Assembly (NCBI GenBank): GCA_025349905.2
Contig: MU624720.1
Span: 1-28,830, forward strand
Length of the DNA stretch: 28,830 bases
Direction of reading: 5' to 3'
From: Blastocladiella britannica
Taxonomy: Eukaryota; Blastocladiomycota; Blastocladiomycetes; Blastocladiales; Blastocladiaceae
Shown here: in pieces, positions 10,701-20,593 of the stretch
Layout: each line of letters begins with the position of its first letter
Position numbering within the stretch: the first letter of the stretch is position 1
The notes under the pieces: model-generated
Database searches by the model: none
What the model saw: only the letters and a program-made list of their open reading frames with translations
What the model was told of the DNA's origin: nothing
Made by a program: the position numbers and the translations under genes

Positions 10701-12932
10701 AGCGCCAGCTCCAGGTACGGCGCATGGCGCAGCTTGGCCAGCTCGGCGGCCACCGCGCGGCGCACGTGCGTCGACTTTTCCGCCAGCATCGCCGCCCGGA
10801 CCTTGCGGGCCACCGAGTAGTCGGACGCGTCCTTGAGCAGCGCGCGGTACGCAAACACGCGATTGACCACGTCCGACCCGTTCTTGGCGGTCTCGAGCGA
10901 CATTTCCTGGCTGGGGTTGAAGGGGGCCGCCAGCTCGTACAGCGCAAACCCGTGCGGGTCGAGCTCCACGCGCACCGGCTTGCTGCCAGTCTGCACGCGC
11001 GCCGCCGCCTTGTTGGAGGTGCCGTCAAACGACGCCACGCTGCGGTACACTTTGCCCGAGTCGGTGACAAAGTGCACGGGAATGTCGAGCGCAAACAGCG
11101 GCACCGACTTGTCCTTGTTCTCCTGCGTCTGCTCGATCGTCACCGACGCGACACCCGACTTGGCGTCGAACGCGTACGCGGCTTTGACCACCGGGTGGCC
11201 CTTGGAGTAGAACCACTGGTCAAAGAACTGGGTCAGGTTGAGGCCCGAGTGCTTTTCCATGATCTTGCGGAAGTCGTCCGTCTCGGCCGTCTTCTTGGCG
11301 TACGTGTGGATGTAGTCTGACACGGCCGGCCAGAAGACCTCGTCGCCCATGAGGCCGCGGAGAACGTCTATTCATCATTTGGTCAGATTTGGTTTGTTTC
11401 AGGGGTATATGAGTAAAATCACGTACGAATCCGCGAGGCGCCACCAGGGTAGGTCGAGGCATCAAACATGTCCTATAACACACATGTACAGGTAGTCAGT
11501 TTTCATGTAAAGCTGGAGCAACCAAATAGGGAAACGAACCCAGCTGGAATCAAAGCGACGGTTGACGATCGGGCGCATGTAACGCTTGGTCTGGGCAAAG
11601 TAACGCTCGCGCGTGTCCTGGATGCGCATCTCCGAGAGATCGCGACGCTCCTCGGCCGTGGTCGAGTCGGCGTTGTAGCCCTCGGCAAGGTACACGAGCG
11701 GCAGGTACGTGGCCCACGACTCCTTGAGCCACACGTGCTCAAAGTAGCGCATGACGACGGCGTCACCGAACCAGGTGTGCTATAATATATGTATCTGAAT
11801 ATACATTTGATCGAGTCGAAATAAAGAATATAAGATGTACCGTCAGCTCGTGGAAGTTGGTCATGTCCACGCCGTACTTGTTGTCGCGCGCGTGGCGAGC
11901 GTCCATGTGCACGTGCTCGGCCCACCCGACCAGCGAAATGTTCTCCATGGCGCCGCCGCAGGCCGTGTTGGTGTACTGGTAGTACTTTTGCCATGGCAGG
12001 TTGTGACCGAGCTTGGCCGACGCCCACTCGATCATCTGCGGGGTCTGATCGAGGCCGCGGAACACCTGGTCGGCGGGCATCAGCATCGATCCAAAGTACT
12101 TGATGGGTACTTTCCGGCCGTCGGGGAGCACCGCGTCACGGTCCACGACCGAGTTGAACTCGCCCACGCACATGGAGATCAGGTACGACGGGCACGGCCA
12201 GTCGAGATGCCACGATGTCACGGACCGCGCCGGGTTCCCCTCGACGGCAACGGGCTCACCAATGGCCGCGCCGTTGGCCACCGCTTCAAACGACGCCGGG
12301 GCCGTCAGGTGGAAGGTCAAAGTAGTGCGGACGGTCGGCAGGTCGACGCACGCCAGCCAGTAGCGCGCGCGCTCCGTCTCGTGATCGGTGGCCACGTACG
12401 TCCCATGCGCGGGCTGCCCGTGCCCGCCGGCGCCGCCGTTAAAGTACAGGCCCGTCACCGGCTTGATCACCGTGTACTTGAGAGTGACGGTGCGGGTAGC
12501 GCCCTTTCCGGGGAACGGCGACGCCCACCGCAGCTGGATCTCGCGGCCGTCGTACTCGTGGCCCTCGAGCGCCTCACCGGTCACCGACAGGTCCTCGAAC
12601 GCCACGCCGTGCAGCGTGAGCGACGACGCCGCGTCAATGGTCGCCTGCGGCGTGTGCGCGTCAATTGGGAGCGACCGGTTGCACTTGATCGTGTGGGTCA
12701 CCGTCATGGCCGCCGACGCCTGGTCGAAATCAAAGTCGGCCGCGATCTCGGTGTGCACGGGCTCCAGGACCATGTCGGGCGCGTAGTGCTTGACTGCGGC
12801 CGCGCTCGCAAACCCTTCGAGGTCGTTGGCGGGCGGTGCCGCCATCATCATCATCTCCGCCATGGCCTCGGTGTACTCTTGCTCGTGCGACGAGTGGAGG
12901 TCGTCGGCCTGTGCGCAGCAAAGGTGGGGCAT
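7782..12932 (-). CDS. Fused M1 aminopeptidase / M3 oligopeptidase
   Basis: Five exons (12932-11841, 11779-11540, 11472-11427, 11367-8557, 8488-7782) encode 1631 residues. Residues 1 to about 880 are a full M1 zinc aminopeptidase: GAMEN exopeptidase motif at 327-331, HELTH at 361-365, the third zinc ligand Glu384 in WLKESWATYL exactly 18 residues on, then DMFDASTYPGGAS and a helical HEAT-like C-terminal domain. After a linker rich in Ala, Lys and Pro, residues about 950-1631 are a complete M3 thimet-type oligopeptidase: ETRRKVEFDAG, YGYKNHAQF, NMAKNPETV, YLDMHPRPGAF, NFTKP, HEFGH at 1420-1424 with RDFSEAPSQ downstream, then GYDAGYYGYLFSEV. HEFGH is separated from its Glu by 26 residues (24 in human THOP1). 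The join lies inside exon 4, with no stop or splice site needed. No signal peptide is evident, so the protein is probably cytosolic. The start is uncertain: an ATG at about residue 24 (MAEMMMM) is an alternative. Confidence 0.92.
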
Positions 12933-13170
12933 TGTTTATTTTTTATGTTTATTCCTTGTTGTACAGGAATGAGGAACTGAGTTGGAAGAGGGAAAAGGTG
13001 GGTGGGCCCACGCGGATCCTTTGAAGGGTTTTGGGGGGTGGGGACGTGGGCTCGCCCTGGCTGCTCCGTCATTTGAAGGCAGAATGGCCGGGTCAACAAA
13101 CGCGAAAGGTCGACGTGGACTTAACGTGGGAAAGCTACAGCGTATAAATTTACAGAATTAGATTAACGAC

Positions 13171-15590
13171 TCAGTACTTGCGGCTGCTCTGGCTGCCGCG
13201 GCCCATCCACGGCTGCTGGACGCGGTCGCGGTCGCCGTAACCGAAGCTGCGGTCGCGGTCGTTTCCGTAGCCACCGCGATCGCCATAGCTGGGGGGGCGG
13301 CGGCGATCGTTGTTGCCGCCGCCGTACCCGCCGCCGCCACCGCCAGAGCGACGCATGGGAGCGGCACGGGCAGTGAATGACGGACGGATCGCGGCGGGCA
13401 GCGACGGCGTGTGCCGCATTCCGAGCATGCGGTGGAAGTCCTCAAGCTCCTCCAGGGTCCGCGCGCCCGTGTATCCCGAGCCCTTGATCGAGTCCATCTG
13501 TCCTTGGTCTGATCTCGAGTCAGTTAGATATGATCCATGTAAATTGATAAGGACAAAGAACATACAAAAGCCAAGACTGCCCAGGAACGCGTCTTCGGCC
13601 TCAACCTCATCAATGCGCGTGCACGCGCGCGCAATGGCACTGGCGGCCATTTCGCCGTCCCAGGCAATGTCGTCGCCCAGGCCAATGTTGACCGACGCCA
13701 CGGCCTCCACGGTCGGGCCGTCCCCACTGCGCTTCTTCACCACAGCGCCACCCTCCTGATCGGCATCAGCAGCCTCAATAGCAACCGGGACCAAGGGCGC
13801 CTCTACGCGCGTGACGGTGATGCCGTTGAGCTCGTCCAGGAACTGGCGCTCGAACGGCGCAATGATCATGACCCCGGTCCCGTCACGGCCAGCGCGGCCC
13901 GTGCGGCCGACACGGTGCACGTACTGGTCCTTGGACATGGGAATGCCCATCTGCACCACCAGGTCGACGCCCGGGTAGTCGACCCCACGCGCCGACACGT
14001 CCGACGTGAACAGGATCCCGGACCGCGCCGACTTGAAGGTGTCGGCGATCCGTGCGCGCTGTGCCTGCGACTTCTTGCTGTGCAGCTCAAAGATGTGGTT
14101 GCGGCGCACGGCTCCCAGCACTCCCGGCTCGCCCTGAGCCACCAGATTGCGGAACAGCTCCGAGTAAATCGCTACCGCCTTGGTGGTCGGGAAAAACACG
14201 ATGGCCTTGAATGCGGGACCGGTAACGGACTCGGGCTTCTGCGGCGCACGCGACTTGTGCCCACCGTAGCTGCTGTTGCGGTCGCGGTGTAGACCCTCGG
14301 ACTCGGCCACAGCGCGGTCCTTGGGCGATACCTTGGCCGCCGACTCGGCAAACCCACGCGCCAGAATGCTGTAGAGAATCTGAGGGTGGCGCGTCAACGG
14401 CGCGACCGTCGCAAACTGCGTAATGCGGTCCACGGTAGCCTCGTCGTCGGGCGAGATGGTGTTGATCACCTCGTAGTCCGGGCGCAACGTCGAGTTCACC
14501 AGCGCTTGCACGTTGCTCGGGTAAGTTGCCGAGAACAGGAGCGTCTGCGGCGACGGGGGCAGGTACGTACGCAGCCGCTCAATGTCTTCCTTGAAGCCAA
14601 TCTCGAGCATGCGGTCGGCCTCGTCCAGGATAAACTATTGTTTTTTGGTCAGTTGTTTATTCGTGTCGGCATACACAAAGCGCAGACAGACAAAAAATAA
14701 ACACGTACCGACTGCACGCCCTCAAGGGACTCGCGGAACCGTGACTCGGTCTGGCACATGTCGAGCAGGCGGCCGGGGGTGCCGACAACAATATCGACGC
14801 GGCGACGGGCCAGGTCGCGCACCTGGCGCACTTTCGACTCGCCGCCGACCAGCATGTGCACTTCGGCGCGGGTGTGCGAGCACAGCTTGGTAGCCTCCTC
14901 GGCGATCTGGGCGGCCAGCTCGCGTGTTGGCGACACAATCAGGACCTTGGTCGCGTGGCGGCTCGCCGGGCGCGCCCACTCGGGGTTGGCCAGCATCGCG
15001 TTGACGGCCGGGATCAGGAATGCCAGCGTCTTGCCCGTACCGGTCTTGGCCTGCACCACCGCATCGCGCTCCAGGGGCATGCGCGACGTCACCGCCGCTT
15101 GCACGGGAGTGCAGTGCTCGTACCGGAACGTGCGCGTCAGCGCGTACAACAGGTCCGGAACCAGCCCCGGGACATTGGCCCAGGCCATCGGCGGCGGCGC
15201 AGTGTACTCGAAGGGCGACTTGAGCGATTTCCAGTCACTGGCCTCTTGCTGGGACTGCTCGTCACGGTTGTAGCCTCCCGACCGGCGGCCATTGTTGAAG
15301 TGGTTGTTACCAGTGCCGTGGGATGACCGCGGGACGTGGTCGTAGCGCGCGTCAATGGACGACCGAGGGTGCGCGTCGCGTTGGCGCGTATCGCGGGGAC
15401 GGAAATCGCGGTCATATGCCTCTGAGCGCAGGGCGGTTGTTGACAGGAATGACTGGGTCATCCGCATTGCGGCGACTCCTTTAACAAGGAATTGCAATCG
15501 CGATGCCGGCGCCGACGCCAACAAGAGCGTTGGCGACGGGACGACAACGGCGGAGCGGAGCGAGGATCTCAGCGCAAAGGACGTCAACAT
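13171..15590 (-). CDS. Mitochondrial DEAD-box RNA helicase, Mss116-like
   Basis: ATP-dependent RNA chaperone, probably mitochondrial. Exons 15590-14709, 14634-13566 and 13508-13171 give 762 residues. The N-terminus (MLTSFALRSSLRSAVVV...) lacks acidic residues for about 55 positions and looks like a presequence. The helicase core is complete: Q-motif region CTPVQAA, motif I AKTGTGKT, Ia PTRELAAQ, TPGRLLD, II LDEAD, III SAT, then IV FFPTTKAVAIYSELF, V SDVSARGVDYPGVDLVVQMG and VI HRVGRTGRAGRDG. The form ARGVDYPGVDLVVQ and the LGFY block after the core fit Mss116/CYT-19 helicases, which help group I and II introns splice. The tail is Arg/Gly/Tyr/Ser-rich (RGG-like), also typical. The DEAD motif falls just after intron 1. 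It is divergent from PPP4R2. Confidence 0.9.
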
Positions 15591-15706
15591 TGCTACGTTG
15601 GGTTGGTTCGTGGTGGTGGGCGCGTTGTTGCAGCCGCCATCACCTCTGAAAAAAAAAAACTCGTCACGCGTCAGGGAACCAACTCTTCGAATTTTTTGAA
15701 GTAAAA
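15591..15706. promoter_or_regulatory. Shared divergent promoter, helicase / PPP4R2
   Basis: Only 116 bp separate the two start codons, so both promoters and both 5' leaders lie here. An A run (about 15650-15658) is in the middle. No recognised factor site. Confidence 0.45.
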
Positions 15707-16559
15707 ATGTCACGACGATCCCACCCGTCGCTCGAGAGCCTGCAAGGTTGTGTGGTGCGCCGGGGAATATCCATATGGACGCAGCTCGTGCATGGTCACT
15801 GACTCTCAATTTACATTCAGCGTTTTGCGCACGCCCCGAGGCCGAGCGTACGTGGGACGCGGACTTCGAGCCGGTACTGCACCACACTGCGACCACAGGA
15901 GCGCTGTGCGTCGCCTGGCCAATTCTGCGCGAGCTTGCCAAGGCGCGCATTTTGCATGTGCGCTTGATTTATGATTTTTGGTCTAAGCGAAAAATGCACT
16001 CAAAATCTTGGGCCGACCATGCAGATCATCACCGCCCTCAACGCCGAGGCCGAATCTGCCGGATCCGCGCCTGATGCCGCGGCCGTAAACGCTCACCTGC
16101 GCGTCATTGGCGCTCACATGGACGCGCTTGTCCAGTAACGTATTCCACTTTATCGGACCAAGTCTTTGTAGCCTTACGAAGGTAAAAATTTCCGTCAGAT
16201 CGCCGTTTACCGTGCAGCGACTGTGCGAAATCGTGCTGGTGCCGCCACACACGGATGTGCTCAAACTGCTGCGCGCCGTGGACAAGGTGGTGGCCGTGTC
16301 CCAGGTGGAAGTGCCGTCCGAAGTGGATACCGATGGTCCAGGCGGCGGCGGTATGGATGGCGACGAGCTGCTGGAGCGCGCGCTCGTGGCATTCACACAC
16401 CACCTGACGGACGACAACAACAACAATGCTCAGGACGACGACGATGATGACGATGACCAGGACCGCACCATCACGCTGCGCCGATCGGGGTCGGGCGGCG
16501 ACGGCATGGAGGGTATAGAGTCTTCGGCGGCAACCACCGCACCATGGGCGACGCCGTGA
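15707..16559 (+). CDS. PPP4R2: Protein phosphatase 4 regulatory subunit 2
   Basis: Regulatory subunit of the PP4 phosphatase complex (with PP4C and the R3 subunit), which acts in DNA-damage recovery and centrosome function. Exons 15707-15746, 15821-15957, 16025-16134 and 16199-16559 give 215 residues. The N-terminus matches the family: FEPVLHHTATTGALCVAWPI followed by LRELAKARI, then the hallmark SPFTVQRLCEIV and LKLLRAVDKVVAVS. The C-terminus is Asp/Asn-rich (eight consecutive Asp), as in other R2 proteins, which end in acidic disordered tails. The protein is about half the length of human R2 (417) and keeps only the conserved core. The last splice was set by the need to join CA to A-TCG in frame at 16134/16199. 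The stop is 19 bp from the convergent kinase stop. Confidence 0.88.
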
Positions 16560-16578
16560 TAAGGAATGTATGTATTTA

Positions 16579-17425
16579 TTAAGAGTTGTCCACCACCACG
16601 TCCATTTGCGCAGTGTCGACTCGGGCACGGATCCAATGCGCGTTGAGTCCGTCGTTGTTGGTAATACGGGCGCGCGCGGCGTCGAGATCGGGCTCGAGCC
16701 CACACTCGACGTGCCTGGCCGCCAGCCTCGCCTCGGCCACCGACTCTCCCGCGTCTACCCACCACCGCTCGTCCGCGATCTGCGCTGCACTGAGCCACAG
16801 GTCCTGGCTGCCGTCTTCGTCAACATCACCAACATCGACACGATGGGTCAGCCCCACATAAAGTCCCTCGACGATTGCAATGTGGTGGCGCGGTTCCACT
16901 ATCAAGCCGGTTGGGTCGGGATCGCCGACCGCATGCGAAAACGTCGGCCAGATCAGGCTACTTTTAGATTTGAGCTGGCGCATGGCCTCCAGGAACTGGG
17001 GCGCGTCAAACGTGTAGGGTGATCCGCGTCGGCGATGGGCACGCGCTGGATCCTACGCACACTCTTGAGATCCATTTTTTTTTTTTGGAAGGGGGAATAG
17101 TGTACCGAAAAGGTATCCAGGACAGCTTTCGGATAGTGAATTCCGTCCATGGACAGAGCGACAGCCACCGATGATTGTGCTGCATCGTTTATTGCCCGCG
17201 CTAGGTGCTCGGCCACGGTGGTCTTGCCGGCCCCAGGTACGCCCGCGATCGAAATGATCAAGCGACTTCTTTTTGTATCGACATAAAATGAATGTTTGTC
17301 CATCAATAAAATAGTGACATAAGGACACACGGGTCGTGCTGCCCGGACCACTCAAGAATCCTGTTTGCCTCTGCTGCGAGCTGGCGTGGGGTTGGGGTGA
17401 TAGAACGCGTTTTTTGGTTCTTCAT
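16579..17425 (-). CDS. P-loop kinase of the YggC/FrcK/Yfh7 group
   Basis: Small-molecule kinase of the uridine kinase/phosphoribulokinase superfamily. Exons 17425-17331, 17268-17106 and 17052-16579 give 243 residues, near the length of bacterial YggC/FrcK. The N-terminal helix QLAAEANRILEW is followed by the Walker A motif GVPGAGKTT (41-49), the substrate motif MDGIHYPKAVLDT, then DPARAHRRRGSPYTFDAPQF, which is the clearest group signature, and IAIVEGLYVGL as the Walker B-like strand, ending with an Arg-containing lid (ARITNNDG). The true substrate is unknown: the group includes fructose and nucleoside kinases and yeast Yfh7 of unknown role. The first exon is short and easily missed, but it restores the standard N-terminal helix. 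The start lies only 47 bp from the divergent cyclophilin start. Confidence 0.85.
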
Positions 17426-17472
17426 TTTTCGTCTCTCTTTTGAAGGCCGCCACGCTCAAAAGAATTGAAAAA
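17426..17472. promoter_or_regulatory. Very short divergent promoter with inverted repeat
   Basis: Just 47 bp separate two start codons, so the transcription starts may lie inside the opposite gene. A 7-bp perfect inverted repeat, CTTTTGA (17437-17443) and TCAAAAG (17456-17462), is nearly centred in the gap with a 12-bp spacer. It could bind a dimeric factor that serves both genes. Confidence 0.4.
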
Positions 17473-18619
17473 ATGGACTCGACCAAGCTGCTCCTGACGC
17501 TCCTCGTGATTGTTCTCGCCGTCGTCTTTAACGCGCGCACCGCCAAGGCGTCGGCGGGCACCGTTACCAGTTTCGTTTTCCGCTTTTTTTTTTCACAATG
17601 CTTGATCGTATTGGCTGACACTTGATTGGTATACTGTCAGACCCCGAGATCACCCACAAGGTCTTTTTCGGTACTTTTTTTTTTATTTTATGTTGTGTTT
17701 CCACGTCCATATATACTAAAAAAAATATAAATCAGACATTGAGATTGGCGGCAGGAAGGAGGGCCGTATTGAGATCGGCCTCTTTGGCGACGTCGTCCCC
17801 AAGACCGGTATACGTCATTTCCTCTCAATGGACACACGCTTGTATACTCACATATCCAAACAGTCGAGAACTTCCGCGCCCTGGCCACTGGTGAGAAGGG
17901 CTTTGGCTTTAAGAAGAGCATCTTCCACCGCGTCATCAAGAACGTACGTGCCTCCTTCTTCAATTCAATGCACTTGACCCAGGACTCACCTTTATATATG
18001 TACAGTTCATGATCCGTGCGTCCTTGTGATCTAGTGTTGTCTGGGAGCTTGGCAAAGATCTCACCAATTTATGATTTACAGAGGGTGGCGACTTTACTCG
18101 CGGCGACGGTCGCGGTGGCAAGAGCATTTACGGCCCCAAGTTTGAGGACGAGGTACTACCATCTCTCGTTCCATGAGGTGCCTTGGACTGATGACAAGGA
18201 CCCATGAAAATAGAACTTTTCGCTCGCGCACGAGGGCCCCGGCTATCTCAGCATGGCCAATTCTGGCCGCGACACCAACGGTACGTTTGCCTTTTTTTTT
18301 TTCTCACTGTACGCGACAAGAAACTAAACAAAATCACGAAACAGGCTCGCAGTTCTTTATCACCACCATCAAGACCGGGTGGCTCGACGGCAAGCACGTG
18401 GTGTTTGGCAAGGTGGTCAACGGCATGGACGTGGTGTCTAAGATTGAAAACACCAAGACCGGCTGGAGCGACAAGCCCACCGAGGACGTGGTGATTGCCG
18501 ATGCGGGCGAGATCAAGGTCGAAAAGAAGTCTCCCCCGGCTGCCGCTGACTCCGTTGCCCCCGAGACCGCGGACGAGACTGTTGAGGAGGAGGCCCAGGA
18601 GGAGGAGCTCAAGAAGTAG
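17473..18619 (+). CDS. PPIB: Cyclophilin B-like peptidyl-prolyl isomerase, secretory
   Basis: Proline cis-trans isomerase that assists folding in the secretory pathway. Eight exons: 17473-17569, 17641-17670, 17736-17807, 17864-17943, 18006-18015, 18082-18152, 18214-18280 and 18345-18619, giving 233 residues. Residues 1 to about 26 form a signal peptide ([14 protein letters not shown] core, cleavage near AKAS). The core then reads [51 protein letters not shown] (catalytic Arg in FHRVI), [19 protein letters not shown] and [12 protein letters not shown], whose Trp is the cyclosporin contact. Exon 5 is only 10 nt and supplies FMI plus one base. The tail is acidic and Lys-rich and ends in EELKK, without HDEL, so retention in the ER is uncertain. 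Confidence 0.93.
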
Positions 18620-18675
18620 AGCACAAGGGTTGTGTGGGGTTAATAAGGAATTCATTTCTTCTCGTCCCCCCGCCG

Positions 18676-19240
18676 TCAGTAGCGGGCGCCAAATCGCAGC
18701 GGGAACCAGATCGCATTGACGGCAGCGATTTCCGCCGCAGTCAGGTCGCTGATAGTCGAGATCGCGTCGTCGTACAGCTCCTTCAGCAGGTCGTCGTCCA
18801 AGGAGAGGGTCAGCGTCCACATACCAGCGCGTGAAACGGCGCAATGATATTTGACCACGCGGAAGAACAGCCACGGCCCAGCGTTCTTCCACGCGTTTTC
18901 CTTGGCGCCTCGGCAGCCGAGCGGCCTTTGGATCTTGTCCCATCGGTAGTTTTTCCGGCACGTCATCAGAGTGGCAGAAATGGTGGGCGAGTCCCCGAAA
19001 TCGTTTGGCGTGGCCGTGTCGCCGTCCCAGTGGTTACACCGCGGTAAATGAGGAGCAATGCGAAGCGATGGACGCGATCGGCCGAGAAGGCAGTCGAGGG
19101 CGTTTCCACCGGTGGAAAAACCTTGGTGTCGGCTTGTCCTCGACCAGGCAGTCATCGATCACCCACTCGAGCTCGCGCAGGCGCGCCGCCTCGTCGGCCG
19201 CGTCTTCGCTCGACGGGAAAAGCGGCACGGGCAACCCCAT
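18676..19240 (-). pseudogene. Unknown protein, reading frame broken
   Basis: Two overlapping frames look coding. The first (19240 to about 19120) begins MGLPVPLFPSSEDAADEAAR and has a charged helix with WVIDDCLVEDKP. The second (about 19060 to 18676) holds NHWDGDTATPNDFGDSPT, then YRWDKIQRP, PWLFFRVVKYHCAV and a C-terminal helical stretch. No GT-AG pair of fitting phase joins them directly. A one-base change in the five-base A run at 19116-19120 would do so. The locus may therefore be a real gene with a sequence error, a gene with an unusual intron, or a decaying copy. I do not recognise the family. It sits between the convergent cyclophilin gene and RPS4. Confidence 0.4.
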
Positions 19241-19352
19241 CAGCTCTTCGATCTGGATGACGTATGTCGATCAGAATCAAGATATGATGGACTCAAAAAA
19301 AAAAAAAAAAGGGACAAAACAGAAGAGAAAATACTTGACGACTAAAAGAATA

Positions 19353-19358
19353 TTTATT
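19353..19358 (-). terminator. Polyadenylation signal AATAAA for RPS4
   Basis: AATAAA on the minus strand, about 22 nt past the RPS4 stop codon. Its place and canonical form fit a poly(A) signal, in a region otherwise made of A/T runs. Confidence 0.5.
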
Positions 19359-19379
19359 CACGAAGGAAAAAAAAATATT

Positions 19380-20593
19380 TTAGTTCTTGGCGGCGTTGCG
19401 ACGCTTGTCACGCTCCTCGGCGATGGTCAGCTTGAGTCCGCGCTCCTTGGGGAGCGAGATCCACGGCTTGTTGCCCTGGCCAATGACAAACACGTTGGTG
19501 AGACGGGTCGCGAACGAGCGCTCGTTGGCGTCCTTGACGTGGACAATGTCGAAGCCTCCGGGGTGCTTCTCGCGGTGGGTGATGACACCAACACGGCCCA
19601 TGTTGCGTCCGCCAGTGATCATCGACAGGTTGCCCGACTCGAACTTGACAAACTCGGTGATCTTGCCAGTCTCGAGCTCAATCTTGACGGTGTCGTTGAC
19701 CTTGACGAGCGGGTCGGGGTAACGGACAGTGCGGCCATCGTGGGTCACAATGACGGGCACGCCCTTGGCCGAAAGCTTGACCTTCTTGACCTTGCACAGC
19801 TTGTAGGCAGCCTCCTCGGCGGTGATGCGGTGAACGGCGAAACGGCCCTTGATGTCGTAGATCAGACGGAAGTTCTCGCCGGTCTTCTCGAGCGAGATCG
19901 TGTCTGGAAAAAGGGAGTAGATGGGCGACAGGGACCAAAGAAATGAGAACCGCGCTCGACCCACCAAAGTGAACGGGCAGGAGGACTATGATATGAATTT
20001 TGACTCGAGATGTGTGCAGGGGTACACTAACATCCGAGTTCCAGGACTGGTTCAAGTGCTCTGCCAGATAAATGGACAAAAACAGTCCTGGACGCCTACA
20101 AACCCCCCGAGTGCGACATTAATGTAAATGAGGCAACATCGCGGGTACCAGTGGACCGAGTCCGTAAGGGAACTCGGCGCAAGCTGGACTTTAAATCAGT
20201 CACTTTTTTTAATAAAAAGAGGACTGGACTACGAATTGCCAGACCAATGAATTGGCGGCAACGAGCCATAGAGGCGCAAAAATAACAGCAGTAATCACAC
20301 CCAATTCAGAAAAAAATAAATAAATACGAACCCATGAGACCAGCCGGGTAGGTGGTGTCAGTGCGGACCTTGCCGTCAACCTTGACGAGACGCTGCATGA
20401 GGATCGACATGACCTCCTTGTAGGTCAGGGCGTACTTCAGGCGGTTACGCAGGAAAACAACCAGGGGAAGGCACTCGCGCAGCTTGTGGGGACCAGCCGA
20501 CGGGCGGGGAGCCCAGGTGCCGGTCAGCTTGTCGAGCATCCAGTGCTTGGGCGCTGCGAGGCGCTTCAAGTGCTTTTTGGGACCGCGAGCCAT
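19380..20593 (-). CDS. RPS4: 40S ribosomal protein S4
   Basis: Structural protein of the small ribosomal subunit (eS4). Two exons, 20593-20332 and 19903-19380, give 261 residues, against 263 in human. The N-terminus is the family standard [20 protein letters not shown]. It is followed by [20 protein letters not shown] and the S4-type RNA-binding region ([10 protein letters not shown]), then across the splice [19 protein letters not shown]. The KOW-type and C-terminal parts follow, with [24 protein letters not shown] and the tail [18 protein letters not shown]. The intron of 428 nt is by far the longest in the window. The gene is divergent from an orphan gene. Confidence 0.96.
19904..20331 (-). 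other. Long RPS4 intron with two stem-loops
   Basis: The intron is 428 nt, while the other introns here are 53-75 nt. It is bounded by a GTTCG donor and a TTTCCAG acceptor. Read on either strand it contains a 9-bp perfect inverted repeat, CCAGGACTG (20041-20049) with CAGTCCTGG (20083-20091), around a 33-nt loop. A second hairpin lies at 20156-20177, with an 8-bp stem, one bulged base and a 5-nt loop. I found no convincing C/D boxes and no clear H/ACA arrangement, so an intronic snoRNA is only a possibility. A splicing-control element for ribosomal-protein autoregulation is another. Confidence 0.45.

Noticed and set aside
8633..11320. Long plus-strand open frames (319 and 519 codons) opposite the M1-M3 gene
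   Set aside because: They are antisense shadows of a GC-rich coding strand, are rich in Arg, His, Leu and Val with no protein pattern, and the minus strand encodes clear enzyme motifs.
13524..13566. Read-through of the last helicase intron, which stays open in frame
   Set aside because: The intron has good ends (GTATG and ATCAG) and a branch-like CTAAC, and splicing yields LGFYQGQM, in line with Mss116-type proteins, while the retained text looks non-coding.
16135..16171. A 37-nt intron in PPP4R2 ending at 16171
   Set aside because: It keeps the frame but is far shorter than other introns. The acceptor at 16197-16198 also fits the phase and gives a 64-nt intron and the expected SPFTVQRL join.
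19904..20331. A box C/D or H/ACA snoRNA call in the RPS4 intron
   Set aside because: Short matches to C-like and D-like boxes occur but not in a proper pair with a terminal stem, so only a structured intron is reported.
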